From: Desulfobacterales bacterium
GTDB taxonomy: Bacteria; Desulfobacterota; Desulfobacteria; Desulfobacterales; 4be13
Reading direction: 5' to 3'
NCBI GenBank assembly: GCA_029934695.1
Contig: JAOZLU010000008.1
Coordinates: forward strand, 1 to 17,300
Length of the DNA stretch: 17,300 nucleotides
In this document: piece by piece, positions 1 through 7,281 of the stretch
Numbering within the stretch: the first letter of the stretch is position 1
Layout of the letters: the number at the start of each line of letters is the position of its first letter
The notes under the pieces: generated by a model
The model's input: the letters and a program-made list of their open reading frames with translations, nothing else
What the model was told of the DNA's origin: nothing
The model's database searches: none
Position numbers and translations under genes: made by a program

Positions 1-234
1 TTTTTCTTCAACAGACTTTTTGCAAAAATATTTATCTATTATAAGCCAATGATAATCTATCCAACGCAGAAAATATTTTTCTCTTGACAGCTTCATCTGA
101 TAGGGAATATTTTCATACTCAAAAATTGGGGTATATATTTCTGGATTTTTCCCCGTGAAATCCGCTATTAATTTCTTTCTCCCCTCAGTTAAAATGTCTA
201 AGTTAAATATCAATTTATTTTTCTGACAATTCAT
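1..234 (-). CDS. Unknown protein, N-terminal part (runs off the left edge)
   Basis: An open frame of 78 codons begins with ATG at 234 and reaches base 1 without a stop, so only the N-terminus is visible. It begins MNCQKNKLIFNLDILTEG. AAAGG lies about 9 bases upstream of the ATG, an acceptable ribosome binding site. The visible part is rich in Lys, Ile, Tyr and Trp, with no signal peptide or membrane segment, and I do not recognise a family. It points the same way as the 380-886 gene. Direct-repeat copy A lies just upstream, in the same relative place as copy B before that neighbour, so the two genes may be paralogous modules or share a leader. The region is AT-rich compared with the apr/qmo block. 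Confidence 0.5.
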   Translation of the reverse strand, partial: MNCQKNKLIFNLDILTEGRKKLIADFTGKNPEIYTPIFEYENIPYQMKLSREKYFLRWIDYHWLIIDKYFCKKSVEEK

Positions 235-299
235 GACTTTCAACCTTTTGAATTTACTGAACTAATGAAAAACTGTCAGAGAGCAATGCTTAATTCAAA

Positions 300-380
300 C
301 TACTTCTTTTGGATAGTCCTGCATGTGTAGTATTGAATGATATCCTGATATTCGGGATGCTGAAAGGGATTCACTACCTC
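300..380. repeat. Imperfect direct repeat, copy A
   Basis: Bases 344-380 match 940-976 at 31 of 37 positions without gaps, including CCTGATATTCGGG and GGATTCACTACCTC exactly. Weaker similarity continues to about 300. Read on the minus strand, this copy encodes VVNPFQHPEYQ, against VVNPAQSPEYQ in copy B. Here, however, that peptide is out of frame with the end of the gene stopping at 380 and has no start of its own, so this copy looks decayed or non-coding. Confidence 0.7.
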
Positions 381-886
381 TAGTGGGCTACCCCTTCTTT
401 TAAACCATTACCTTCATTACCATCTGATTTAACAGGCATAATTTCCTTTTTTGCCCTATTTCGTATTTTGCCAATAACATCTACCACATGAGTTTTAGCT
501 AAATCCGAGCTGATATCAATACTTTTTGTATAGCTGTCAACTAAGTCCTGAACCCATTGAGATGCCACACTACTTTCCACCTCCGCTTTTTTCAGAGTGT
601 CAGAAACTTCTTTAAGAATCTGAGTAAAAAATTGTGATCGCTCTCTTCTCAAATCTTCTTGCATTGTGCTGCAAAACTTTATCTCTTCCTTATATTCTTT
701 GATCAGCTTCAGATAATGTTCTTCATATTCAAACAATATCTGCAATTTATTTTTCATGCTTTCCAACGAAACAAATTCATCAAAAAGTATTTTTATAGCC
801 TTTTTTAAAGCAACTTCAATATGCTTTTCTAACCCAACATCCTTAAAAATTTCTTCAAGTTGCTCTTCAATTCCTTTTAAATCCAT
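380..886 (-). CDS. Helical, coiled-coil-rich protein of unknown function
   Basis: From ATG 886 the product is 168 aa, beginning MDLKGIEEQLEEIFKDVG. I chose this start because AAAGGAG sits 6 bases upstream. The frame stays open to a TTG at 1102, with an ATG at 1078 preceded by a weaker AGGG, so a 232-240 aa form is possible. The extra N-terminal part is low-complexity and contains direct-repeat copy B. The protein is charged and almost wholly helical by eye, with heptad-like Leu/Ile spacing around residues 20-130, no membrane segment, no signal peptide and one Cys. I do not recognise a family. Base composition is AT-rich, like the other accessory genes here. It is flanked by the two repeat copies, which could mean insertion or duplication of a gene-plus-leader unit. 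Confidence 0.55.
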   Translation of the reverse strand: MDLKGIEEQLEEIFKDVGLEKHIEVALKKAIKILFDEFVSLESMKNKLQILFEYEEHYLKLIKEYKEEIKFCSTMQEDLRRERSQFFTQILKEVSDTLKKAEVESSVASQWVQDLVDSYTKSIDISSDLAKTHVVDVIGKIRNRAKKEIMPVKSDGNEGNGLKEGVAH

Positions 887-895
887 AAAATTCTC

Positions 896-976
896 CTTTC
901 TGTAGTTCTGCACAAGTAGTGACGAATGAGATTCCGTGGCCTGATATTCGGGGGACTGAGCTGGATTCACTACCTC
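896..976. repeat. Imperfect direct repeat, copy B
   Basis: This is the partner of the 300-380 copy. It is in frame with the downstream gene and encodes EVVNPAQSPEYQ on the minus strand. It ends at the AAAGGAG ribosome binding site of the 886 start. Relative to copy A it has about 7 extra bases near 930-939, which shifts the reading frame between the two copies. Confidence 0.7.
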
Positions 977-1157
977 CTTTGCAGGGCCACCCTCCTTTTT
1001 TTGTTCATCTTGCTTTTCTTGTACTTCAAGTAGCCATTTATTTAATCTGTTCATTGTGTTTGCAGGATTTTTGATCATCTTGTACCCTATTTTGAGTGTC
1101 AAGAAATATTACAGGAAAAAGCGTCCCGAAATAAAAACCGAAACACTATTTCTGACA

Positions 1158-1571
1158 TCAGGCGATTTTTTCCGCTATCTGCATTATCAGACTTCTGAAT
1201 TCATGATCAGAGGCCATGGTCATATCCTCAACCAGGTCATCCCAGCCGGTCAGTGTTCTTCTGACGAGCCTGCCCACAAAAAAATTTATAAAAGGTATGT
1301 GTGAAATTCTTTCGGACAAAGCCATGTAGGTGTCACGCAGTCTCCCGGCAGTTTCACTGTTCAGGCATTCCGGGTCCGGGCAGTCCCTGTCACACTGACT
1401 GAAAACAAGCCGTATCTCTCTCAGAAGATACAAAGCTCTCAGAGAGTCAATAAATATGATAAAAGTGAGTGGCGGGATGCTCCGGACACCCTTTTTCGAG
1501 AGTTCGATTCTGCCTTCAAGCCTCCTGAAAAAAGAGAGGCACTTCTCTCTTTCTGTTACAAGTTCAGACAT
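1158..1571 (-). CDS. Small hypothetical protein, coupled to the upstream gene
   Basis: The 137 aa product begins MSELVTEREKCLSFFRRLEG. Its ATG (1569-1571) overlaps the TAA of the upstream frame as TAATG, and AGGGG lies just before it, which supports this start and suggests translational coupling. A hydrophobic stretch near residues 32-48 (PPLTFIIFIDSLRALYLL) is followed by a charged, Cys-containing loop (CDRDCPDPEC, about residues 60-69). I see no clear signal peptide, and the hydrophobic stretch looks more like an amphipathic helix than a certain membrane anchor. I do not recognise a family. The CxxxCxxxxC spacing could bind a metal, but that is a guess. Confidence 0.55.
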   Translation of the reverse strand: MSELVTEREKCLSFFRRLEGRIELSKKGVRSIPPLTFIIFIDSLRALYLLREIRLVFSQCDRDCPDPECLNSETAGRLRDTYMALSERISHIPFINFFVGRLVRRTLTGWDDLVEDMTMASDHEFRSLIMQIAEKIA

Positions 1572-1876
1572 TATGCACCCCTTTCTTTTCCATACTTAGA
1601 AAAAAAGAATCTGTTCTGCAATACAGGCGGGTTGTATGCCGGATATGTCCGGGTGTGATGTCTGCTCCCGGCAAGATATTGTGACCAATTTAATTGCGAA
1701 CACAGTGTGTTCGTTTTTGGAAACAGTTTGTCTAATTGCCTCCGATCCATATCCATACAGACTGCCATAAATGAAGATGTGCCGTCAAGACTTTTTGGTA
1801 TTTTCCCGGGGTTTCTGAAAAGCGGGCATCCTTCACAACAGCTCAGAAGCAGTTGACACTTCTCGGATTTTTTCAA
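1571..1876 (-). CDS. Small Cys-containing hypothetical protein
   Basis: A 101 aa frame whose most 5' start is TTG at 1876. There is no convincing ribosome binding site, so the start is uncertain and the true protein may be shorter. It has CCEGCPLF at residues 13-20, then C40 and C58, four or five Cys that could hold a metal or Fe-S cluster. No membrane segment or known domain is evident. The stop overlaps the next ATG by one base (TAATG), so the two frames are probably one transcript. Position 1936 immediately upstream is the edge of the qmoC remnant. I cannot exclude that this is the decayed end of a longer gene. Confidence 0.4.
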   Translation of the reverse strand: MKKSEKCQLLLSCCEGCPLFRNPGKIPKSLDGTSSFMAVCMDMDRRQLDKLFPKTNTLCSQLNWSQYLAGSRHHTRTYPAYNPPVLQNRFFFSKYGKERGA

Positions 1877-1935
1877 AGATCGTATTTTTTATTTTTTTCA
1901 ATACAAACAAAGAAGTGTGAAAGGTGAAACGTGAG

Positions 1936-2014
1936 GTGCTGACCTCATTGGACAGGAACAACCTTTATCATAAGACAACTTGCCGATCACAAGGGCGATC
2001 CCGCTGATATTGGC
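1936..2014 (-). pseudogene. Decayed fragment of qmoC
   Basis: This stretch matches the interior of the intact qmoC at 3856-3939 in the same orientation. Shared blocks include GTGCTGACCTCAT, CTTTATCATAAG, GCCGATCACAAGG and CTGATATTGGC. Relative to qmoC there is a short deletion after the first block and at least one single-base insertion, so the frame is broken. It corresponds to the fourth and part of the following segment of the membrane cytochrome b region. No coding continues on either side. It is a relic of a duplication or rearrangement. Confidence 0.8.
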
Positions 2015-2093
2015 CCATTACCGGGATGCATATCGCACCAGCTCGACCGACGGGTCAGGCATTTTTTTATTTCAGTGAGTTTTCATCTCTTCA

Positions 2094-2426
2094 TTATTGA
2101 ATAATATCTCCAGATGTGGGTATTGATGTTGCATATAATTTATCAATGTCATTGTCAAAATAAGTCAGCAACATCTCAATTAACCGACCATGATAAACTC
2201 CGTAAATTCGCTTGCTGAGAGTCTCTTCTCCTGCTATGATGTTAAAAATCAGCCTTCCTTTTCCAAGTTTTGGTCTCATCCATGCAAGATACTGCCATTG
2301 TTTTGGTGAATGTGTCAGATCTCCTTCTTTATCGCATTTCCATGTTCTTATCTCATCATCTTCCAATTCTTCATATATAGCATTTAAGAGCCATTTCGGC
2401 TCTTCTGTAATTAAAATTATAGCCAT
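2094..2426 (-). CDS. Small hypothetical partner of the PIN-like nuclease
   Basis: The 110 aa product begins MAIILITEEPKWLLNAIYEE. ATG at 2426 follows the stop of the PIN-like gene by two bases and is preceded by GGAGGG, so the genes are certainly co-transcribed and probably translationally coupled. The protein has acidic N-terminal and basic central parts (MRPKLGKGRLIF, residues 50-61) and a Tyr/Leu-rich C-terminal half. There is no Cys cluster, signal peptide or membrane helix. I do not recognise a family. Its size and tight linkage suggest a cognate partner such as an antitoxin, immunity or specificity factor, but its position downstream of the nuclease gene is the less common order for an antitoxin. 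That role is inference. Confidence 0.65.
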   Translation of the reverse strand: MAIILITEEPKWLLNAIYEELEDDEIRTWKCDKEGDLTHSPKQWQYLAWMRPKLGKGRLIFNIIAGEETLSKRIYGVYHGRLIEMLLTYFDNDIDKLYATSIPTSGDIIQ

Positions 2427-2428
2427 GT

Positions 2429-3433
2429 TCAGCCCTCCTCCGTTACATTTGTTGTTTTTGGACCATCAGGATATCTCTCTGCCTTACCAAGTTTCCTCTC
2501 AGCTCCGTCATAACTGCTGCTGTTTTTTGGAGTATCGGCTTCAGATTTTTTTGGACGGACGAGTTTTTTCTTAGAATATGTATCCTCTGCATCAGGAGCA
2601 CGAGCCTCTTCAATCACCTCTTCAGATATTTCGATAGCAAATATTCCGGAAGCTTTTGACAGGAAAGATGAAACACTATGGATATGAACTGTTCTTCCCT
2701 CACTTTCTGCATTGAATTCATTTATCAGTTCGGGTCTGGGGCCAACTCTTTTTCCCATGGCTTTTAACCACCAATCTTCTTTAAAATCATCAGTAACAAG
2801 TATAATATCTACTTTTTTATCTTTTGAATGATTTATAACCTGTCTCCATCCTATATAATCACCATAAGTATTAGCCTCTTCATTTTTTTCATTGTAATCA
2901 CAATATCCCGGTGGGATTCTGTTTTGATATCTGAATTTGCCGTCATTATGCAATTCATTTTTTTCAGATTCATTTGGTGAACACCCTACTTTGTTATTAA
3001 ATATTTCAGCCACTTTTTCTTGGAACGGATCATCCGTCAGAAGTTGTTCATGTTGCTTTTCTGCGTTCTCTAATGCTTCGCATATTTTGTGTAACTGCTG
3101 CACTTGAACTTCAGCCAAAAAAGGATGCTTTCTCAATGATTTTATTTCATTATTTAACAGGTTTTGTATCTTGGTTTTTACATCAGCTATATTTTTAGTT
3201 TCTTGAGAAATTCTGAAAAGCCGATTTTTTTGATACTCTGACGCAAATTGATGTGGCAGCCAAAGTCTGTCTTTAATATTCTCTAAAACATTTATTGCAG
3301 TATCTCTGGTTTGTTTGGAGTAAGAATAGATATTTAATAATGCATTAGCATCAAGTACAATATGAGCATCTTTCCAAAGTTTATGAACTTCTTCCCCTGT
3401 CGGTTTATAATACCCCAAAAAGAGATTGCGCAT
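2429..3433 (-). CDS. PIN-like domain protein, probable RNase
   Basis: 334 aa, with ATG at 3433 preceded by AAAGGA 8 bases upstream. The N-terminal motif HIVLDANALLNIY (residues 24-36) carries the first PIN aspartate, D28. E66 lies in HQFASEYQKNR, D192 in YGDYIGWRQVI, and D215/D216 in ILVTDDFKEDWW, giving the usual set of acidic metal-binding residues of PIN nucleases. The insertions and the GYCDY/YGDYIGW block fit the large PIN-like (PIN_8, formerly DUF4935) type rather than the short VapC type. Residues 85-145 look coiled-coil. Residues 275-334 are charged and probably disordered. PIN proteins cut RNA with bound divalent metal. The large PIN-like families often occur in defence or toxin contexts, and the substrate here is unknown. 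It forms a two-gene cassette with the gene two bases downstream. Confidence 0.8.
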   Translation of the reverse strand: MRNLFLGYYKPTGEEVHKLWKDAHIVLDANALLNIYSYSKQTRDTAINVLENIKDRLWLPHQFASEYQKNRLFRISQETKNIADVKTKIQNLLNNEIKSLRKHPFLAEVQVQQLHKICEALENAEKQHEQLLTDDPFQEKVAEIFNNKVGCSPNESEKNELHNDGKFRYQNRIPPGYCDYNEKNEEANTYGDYIGWRQVINHSKDKKVDIILVTDDFKEDWWLKAMGKRVGPRPELINEFNAESEGRTVHIHSVSSFLSKASGIFAIEISEEVIEEARAPDAEDTYSKKKLVRPKKSEADTPKNSSSYDGAERKLGKAERYPDGPKTTNVTEEG

Positions 3434-3572
3434 GATTAATTCCTTTTAGAATAGGATAGTTGGAGTTTTTCTTTTTTGATAACTGAAGTGTGAGACATAA
3501 AGCGTGAATCGAATAAAAGGTATGACAATGCGGATAATCTGCCTGTGCGGGGTCTATATGGAAAGGGAGGAA

Positions 3573-3598
3573 CGGCCCGGATTTGTCAATCCGGGCCG
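3573..3598 (-). terminator. Hairpin downstream of qmoC, probable terminator
   Basis: A perfect 11-bp stem, CGGCCCGGATT / AATCCGGGCCG, has a 4-base loop and starts 32 bases beyond the qmoC stop. On the minus strand it is followed by TTCCTCCCTTTCC, pyrimidine-rich but without a long U run, so it may be an imperfect intrinsic terminator. It would end the qmo transcript before the PIN cassette. Confidence 0.65.
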
Positions 3599-3599
3599 A

Positions 3600-3630
3600 G
3601 CATCAAACATCGAACATCAAGCATCAAACT
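3600..3630. repeat. Short CATCAAA/CATCGAA tandem repeat
   Basis: Four near-identical 7-8 base units (GCATCAAA, CATCGAA, CATCAA, GCATCAAA) fill the space between the hairpin and the qmoC stop codon. This is a simple repeat with no coding role that I can see. Confidence 0.6.
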
Positions 3631-4778
3631 TATTTCCTGCCAGCATACTCCGCATAAGTCATAGCAACCGTTCTGTAAACCAGATGCGCCAGTTTTGAGA
3701 ACGGCAGAAATGCAAACAGGTTGAACACAAACATCAGATGCACAAAATAGATGAAATAAGAAGGTCCTGCCAGACCTCCGAGCCTTGTCATCTCTGTGAG
3801 CATACCTGTCAGGCCCACGCCCAGGACCATTCCCAGCAGATACCAGTCCTTATAAGTGCTGACCTCATCTGTCTTGGACAGACGATCCTTTATCATAAGG
3901 CAACCGCCGATCACAAGGACGATACCACTGATATTGGCAAGCCATTTCACCGCGCACATCTGGGAATAAGGCCCATGCACCTGCAATATGTACAGAGAAA
4001 AGAAAAAACAGTTGGTTACAATAAAAAGCCCGATAAAACTGTAAAAAACCATCAGATGGGATGTTGCCCGGCCCTCATTTTCACCGCACTCTGAGAATTT
4101 TTTGTGCTTGAGTATGGTCGGCAAAACCCGCCATAATGCCATCAGAAAATCTTTCCCGTCAATCTTTTCCTTGTCGGTCTTTCCCTCAAGCAACGCGTTC
4201 TGATGAATATCATCCAGAAATCTGTAAAGCCCCAAACCAAAGATCGCAACAACCCACGCAGCCGTCGGAACAAAGATCAGATCCACCAGCCATGTGTTGA
4301 AGAAGTTTCCATGAACAATCTCTTCCCCGCCCGGGGAGAAATTCAGCCAGTTTACGCCAACAATCTTCAGGATAAAGCCCAGAACCAGGAAAAGCACAGC
4401 CGGACTCAGAAAAAGAACCGGGAGCATCTTGGGATCATTCACCATCCTGCCCAGCCATTTCGGCGTTGCATATTCTGCAACAGCATAAGACCGGACCGCT
4501 CCCAGCACATCACCAGGTTTCGCACCCCGCGGGCACAGCGTCGTACAATCTCCGCAATTATGACACAGCCATACATCCGCATTCCCGACCAGTCTGTCTT
4601 TAAGCCCCCATGACGCGGCGATCATCTCTTTCCTGGGAAACGGTTTGGTTTCCGGAGAAATCGGACATGCCACCGAGCAGGTTGCACACTGAAAGCATTT
4701 CTTCAGTGTATCACCCCCGAGCCTTTCAAGCTCTTTGATAAATCCTATATCAGGCTCGATAAGGTATTTATCTGCCAT
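3630..4778 (-). CDS. qmoC: QmoC, membrane subunit of the quinone-interacting oxidoreductase
   Basis: 382 aa from ATG 4778, chosen over an ATG at 4796 because GGAGG lies 8 bases before it. The N-terminal third is HdrC-like with two [4Fe-4S] motifs: C28, C31, C34, C38, and C72, C75, C78, C82. After residue 105 there are about six hydrophobic helices (for example PVLFLSPAVLFLVLGFIL and LLGMVLGVGLTGML) forming an HdrE/NarI-like cytochrome b part that should bind heme b. In the family this subunit takes electrons from menaquinol at the inner membrane and passes them to QmoAB and on to APS reductase. It is the last gene of the series, followed by a hairpin. The length is normal and nothing essential looks missing. 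A broken partial copy lies at 1936-2014. Confidence 0.95.
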   Translation of the reverse strand: MADKYLIEPDIGFIKELERLGGDTLKKCFQCATCSVACPISPETKPFPRKEMIAASWGLKDRLVGNADVWLCHNCGDCTTLCPRGAKPGDVLGAVRSYAVAEYATPKWLGRMVNDPKMLPVLFLSPAVLFLVLGFILKIVGVNWLNFSPGGEEIVHGNFFNTWLVDLIFVPTAAWVVAIFGLGLYRFLDDIHQNALLEGKTDKEKIDGKDFLMALWRVLPTILKHKKFSECGENEGRATSHLMVFYSFIGLFIVTNCFFFSLYILQVHGPYSQMCAVKWLANISGIVLVIGGCLMIKDRLSKTDEVSTYKDWYLLGMVLGVGLTGMLTEMTRLGGLAGPSYFIYFVHLMFVFNLFAFLPFSKLAHLVYRTVAMTYAEYAGRK

Positions 4779-4798
4779 ACGAATAACCTCCTTCATCA

Positions 4799-4868
4799 GT
4801 TATCAGTGACCGTTATCAGTTATTCTTGACTGTTCACTGACAACTGTTCACTGACAACTGTTCGCTGA
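4799..4868. repeat. Tandem repeat in the qmoB-qmoC spacer
   Basis: On the plus strand TGTTCACTGACAAC is repeated back to back with a third partial unit, next to three looser copies of a TTATCAGT element. The repeat fills nearly the whole spacer between the qmoB stop and the qmoC ribosome binding site. Similar sequence (CAACTGACAA) occurs in the qmoA-qmoB spacer. Confidence 0.7.
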
Positions 4869-4871
4869 TTA

Positions 4872-7208
4872 TTAGAATCCCTTAAACGGGTTCGGACCAA
4901 GTCCTTCAACCTCTTCCACAAAATCATTAATCATCTTGGGAAGTTTGTGACAGTCGTCAATTGCAACCTCAAACTGCGTCACCCGCTCCTCTTCCAGAGC
5001 CAGACTCGTGAGTGCCTCACCGATCTTCTTCATCCGGACATCCGCAAGCTCGCTTCCTTTCACAAAGTGACACTGATAATCATCGCCGTGCTTGCACCCG
5101 AGGAGAAACACGCCGTCCATTCCCTGAGAAAGGGCATCTTTGATCCAGATCACGTTTACAGAGCCAAGACACCGGACCGGAATAAACCGGACATCAGCAG
5201 AAAAACTGAGTCTGTTCAGTCCTGCCATGTCCAGCGCGGGATAAGCGTCATTTTCACACACCAGCCCGAGAATCCGGAAGGGCGGCTCATCATAATCATC
5301 TTCGGAAGGCACGCCCACAGCCTTGACCATCGAACCGACACTGTCAATATTATAATCGGCAAAACCGATGATACGCTCAGGACAGGCTCCCATACAGGTT
5401 CCGCAACGTCTGCAACGTGCGGGATTCGGTTTGGGTGTCCCTTTTTCATCATCATCAAGCGCGCCGAACGGACATTCATCTGTACATCGCTTGCACTGGG
5501 TACATCTTTGGAAGAAAAAGTCCGGGAAGGACATATCACCTGATCTCGGATGAACCGACACGCCCCTGTCCACAGACTCGATGCACTGAATGGCTTTCAA
5601 AGCCGCACCGGTCGCATCCTCAATGGATTCTTCCATGGTCATGCTCCGCCGGATACCGCCGGCAGCATAAATCCCTGTCCGCTGGGTTTCATAGGGAAAG
5701 CATATAAAATTCGAGTCGCAGAACCCGTCAAAAAGACCGATATCACGGAATGAAGGCCCCTGACGGTATGCCAGATTGACCACCGGATCATCCACAGTGG
5801 CCGGAACCATGCCTGTGGCAAGCACCACCATGTCCGCTTTCACACTGATTTTTTCACCGAGAAGAGTGTTGTCCGCCTCGACGATCATGCCTTCTCCGTT
5901 TTTGGAGACGCTGACCACCTCACCTTTGGTGAGAAAAATTCCCTCATCCTGCTGGATGCTCTTGTAAAAATTCTCGGCAAGCCCCGGGGTCCGCATATGC
6001 TGATAAAAGATATATGCCTTGCCATCCTCATAATCCTCACGCACATATTTGGCCTGCTTGAGAGAGACAAGACTGGTCACTGATCCCGCGTACTCAAAAT
6101 CACTGTCATCATCCCCTTTACCGGGGCTCTGCACGAAAACAACGGATTTGGCCTCCCTGCCGTCGGACGGTCTCATAATCTTGCCGTTTGCCGCCATCTC
6201 CTCAAACTGGCAGTTGGTGACAACATCCGGCAGCGAGCCAAGTCCGAGATGTGCAAATTCATCCCCCTCAGGTTCATACGGACGCCATCCCGCAGCGAGG
6301 ATGACCGCGCCGAATGCTTCTCCACTGGGATCAATGGTCAGGATGTCTGCCCTGCCCTTGTTGTATTCCAGATAGACTTCGTGCTGTTTTTCCACATCCA
6401 GGTCCTTGCCGTTTTCATCAAGCTTCATCTCTTCCGGCAACGGAAAGGGCACGTCAAATTCTATTTTCTCACCGGGTTTTTTCAGTGTCACGGTGAACTC
6501 ACCTGGCTGGCCCGCGATACGGGCAACCACGGTATTTGTTCTGACCGTTATATCTGAATACTTTTCCAGCTCGTCAATTTTGGCCTGGATAACCGGCGGA
6601 ATCAGTTCTTCATAAGGGTCTTCAATGGGCAGCTGTTTCCGCACCTTTGCAGCATATCCGCCGATATGTGCCTCTTTTTCAACAATGGTCACCTCATAGC
6701 CGGCTTTGGCCGCGTCAATGGCAGCGGATATGCCGGTGATGCCGCCGCCGATGACCAGAATCTTTCTGGTAAAGGTGTCTGGTTTGTATGGCTCAGGCAG
6801 ATCAATCTTCCCAACTTTTGCCATCCCCATTTTCAGGTAATCCTCAGCCAGCATCTGAACCCGGTCAAAGTGTTCCTCATCCCCTTTCTGCTCTTCGGTC
6901 AGTGCTGGAAATTCTGAACGGGGATGGGACCATACCACCTGTTCTCTCAGGTTCACCCTGTCAACAATGCAGCCGTCAAACCGGAAGACATCGAAATTGA
7001 CCCGGCGGGAACATGCACCGATCAGCAGCGTGTTTGTTCCGTCTTTGATATCTGTTTTTAAAAGTTCCACACCTTCCTTCCCGCAAAGAAAAGGATGTGT
7101 CTTGACGGGAAATCCTTCCTCCTCGGGCACATCGCACAACTCTTTCATATCAAGGGCATCCCCGATTCCGCAACCCGTGCAGATATAAACACCGTACTTT
7201 TTATCCAT
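4872..7208 (-). CDS. qmoB: QmoB, HdrA/MvhD-type flavo-iron-sulfur subunit
   Basis: 778 aa from ATG 7208, which has AGGAG about 8 bases upstream. The frame extends 18 codons further to a TTG, but that part is only spacer repeat. The order is a short N-terminal segment with CTGCG (C10, C13), an FAD-binding fold with IGGGITG at 153-159, two [4Fe-4S] ferredoxin motifs (C569, C572, C575, C579 and C599, C602, C605, C609), and an MvhD-like C-terminal domain with conserved Cys near 651, 680, 705 and 713. HdrA plus MvhD in one chain is the hallmark of QmoB. It sits in the cytoplasm-facing part of the Qmo complex and is thought to act in electron bifurcation/confurcation or simple transfer between QmoC and AprAB. 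Length and motifs are normal. Confidence 0.95.
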   Translation of the reverse strand: MDKKYGVYICTGCGIGDALDMKELCDVPEEEGFPVKTHPFLCGKEGVELLKTDIKDGTNTLLIGACSRRVNFDVFRFDGCIVDRVNLREQVVWSHPRSEFPALTEEQKGDEEHFDRVQMLAEDYLKMGMAKVGKIDLPEPYKPDTFTRKILVIGGGITGISAAIDAAKAGYEVTIVEKEAHIGGYAAKVRKQLPIEDPYEELIPPVIQAKIDELEKYSDITVRTNTVVARIAGQPGEFTVTLKKPGEKIEFDVPFPLPEEMKLDENGKDLDVEKQHEVYLEYNKGRADILTIDPSGEAFGAVILAAGWRPYEPEGDEFAHLGLGSLPDVVTNCQFEEMAANGKIMRPSDGREAKSVVFVQSPGKGDDDSDFEYAGSVTSLVSLKQAKYVREDYEDGKAYIFYQHMRTPGLAENFYKSIQQDEGIFLTKGEVVSVSKNGEGMIVEADNTLLGEKISVKADMVVLATGMVPATVDDPVVNLAYRQGPSFRDIGLFDGFCDSNFICFPYETQRTGIYAAGGIRRSMTMEESIEDATGAALKAIQCIESVDRGVSVHPRSGDMSFPDFFFQRCTQCKRCTDECPFGALDDDEKGTPKPNPARCRRCGTCMGACPERIIGFADYNIDSVGSMVKAVGVPSEDDYDEPPFRILGLVCENDAYPALDMAGLNRLSFSADVRFIPVRCLGSVNVIWIKDALSQGMDGVFLLGCKHGDDYQCHFVKGSELADVRMKKIGEALTSLALEEERVTQFEVAIDDCHKLPKMINDFVEEVEGLGPNPFKGF

Positions 7209-7220
7209 TGATAATCTCCT

Positions 7221-7278
7221 ATCGTTCGCTGTCCGCTGTCCGTTGCCGCTGGCAACTGACAACCGGCAACTGACAATT
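7221..7278. repeat. Short repeats in the qmoA-qmoB spacer
   Basis: On the minus strand TTGTCAGTTGCC occurs twice, followed by two GGACAGC units. These resemble the repeat in the next spacer (4799-4868) and lie between the qmoA stop and the qmoB ribosome binding site. Confidence 0.6.
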
Positions 7279-7281
7279 GAA

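Noticed and set aside
1877..3433. PIN cassette as an insertion sequence or integron
   Set aside because: No transposase, integrase, terminal inverted repeats or clear target duplication is visible; only the qmoC relic and a short similar motif flank it.
3504..3698. 64-codon plus-strand open frame after qmoC
   Set aside because: It runs through the terminator hairpin, the CATCAAA repeat and the antisense of the qmoC end; coding is not credible.
4799..4868. Possible CRISPR array
   Set aside because: Units are only about 14 bases, directly adjoining, with no unique spacers and no cas genes nearby.
4947..7188. Many plus- and minus-strand open frames overlapping qmoB
   Set aside because: These are shadows of qmoB; their translations are rich in Ser, Arg and Pro with no domain, and no ribosome binding sites stand out.
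7209..7262. 18-codon N-terminal extension of QmoB
   Set aside because: It encodes spacer repeat from a TTG; ATG 7208 has a good AGGAG and matches the QmoB family start.
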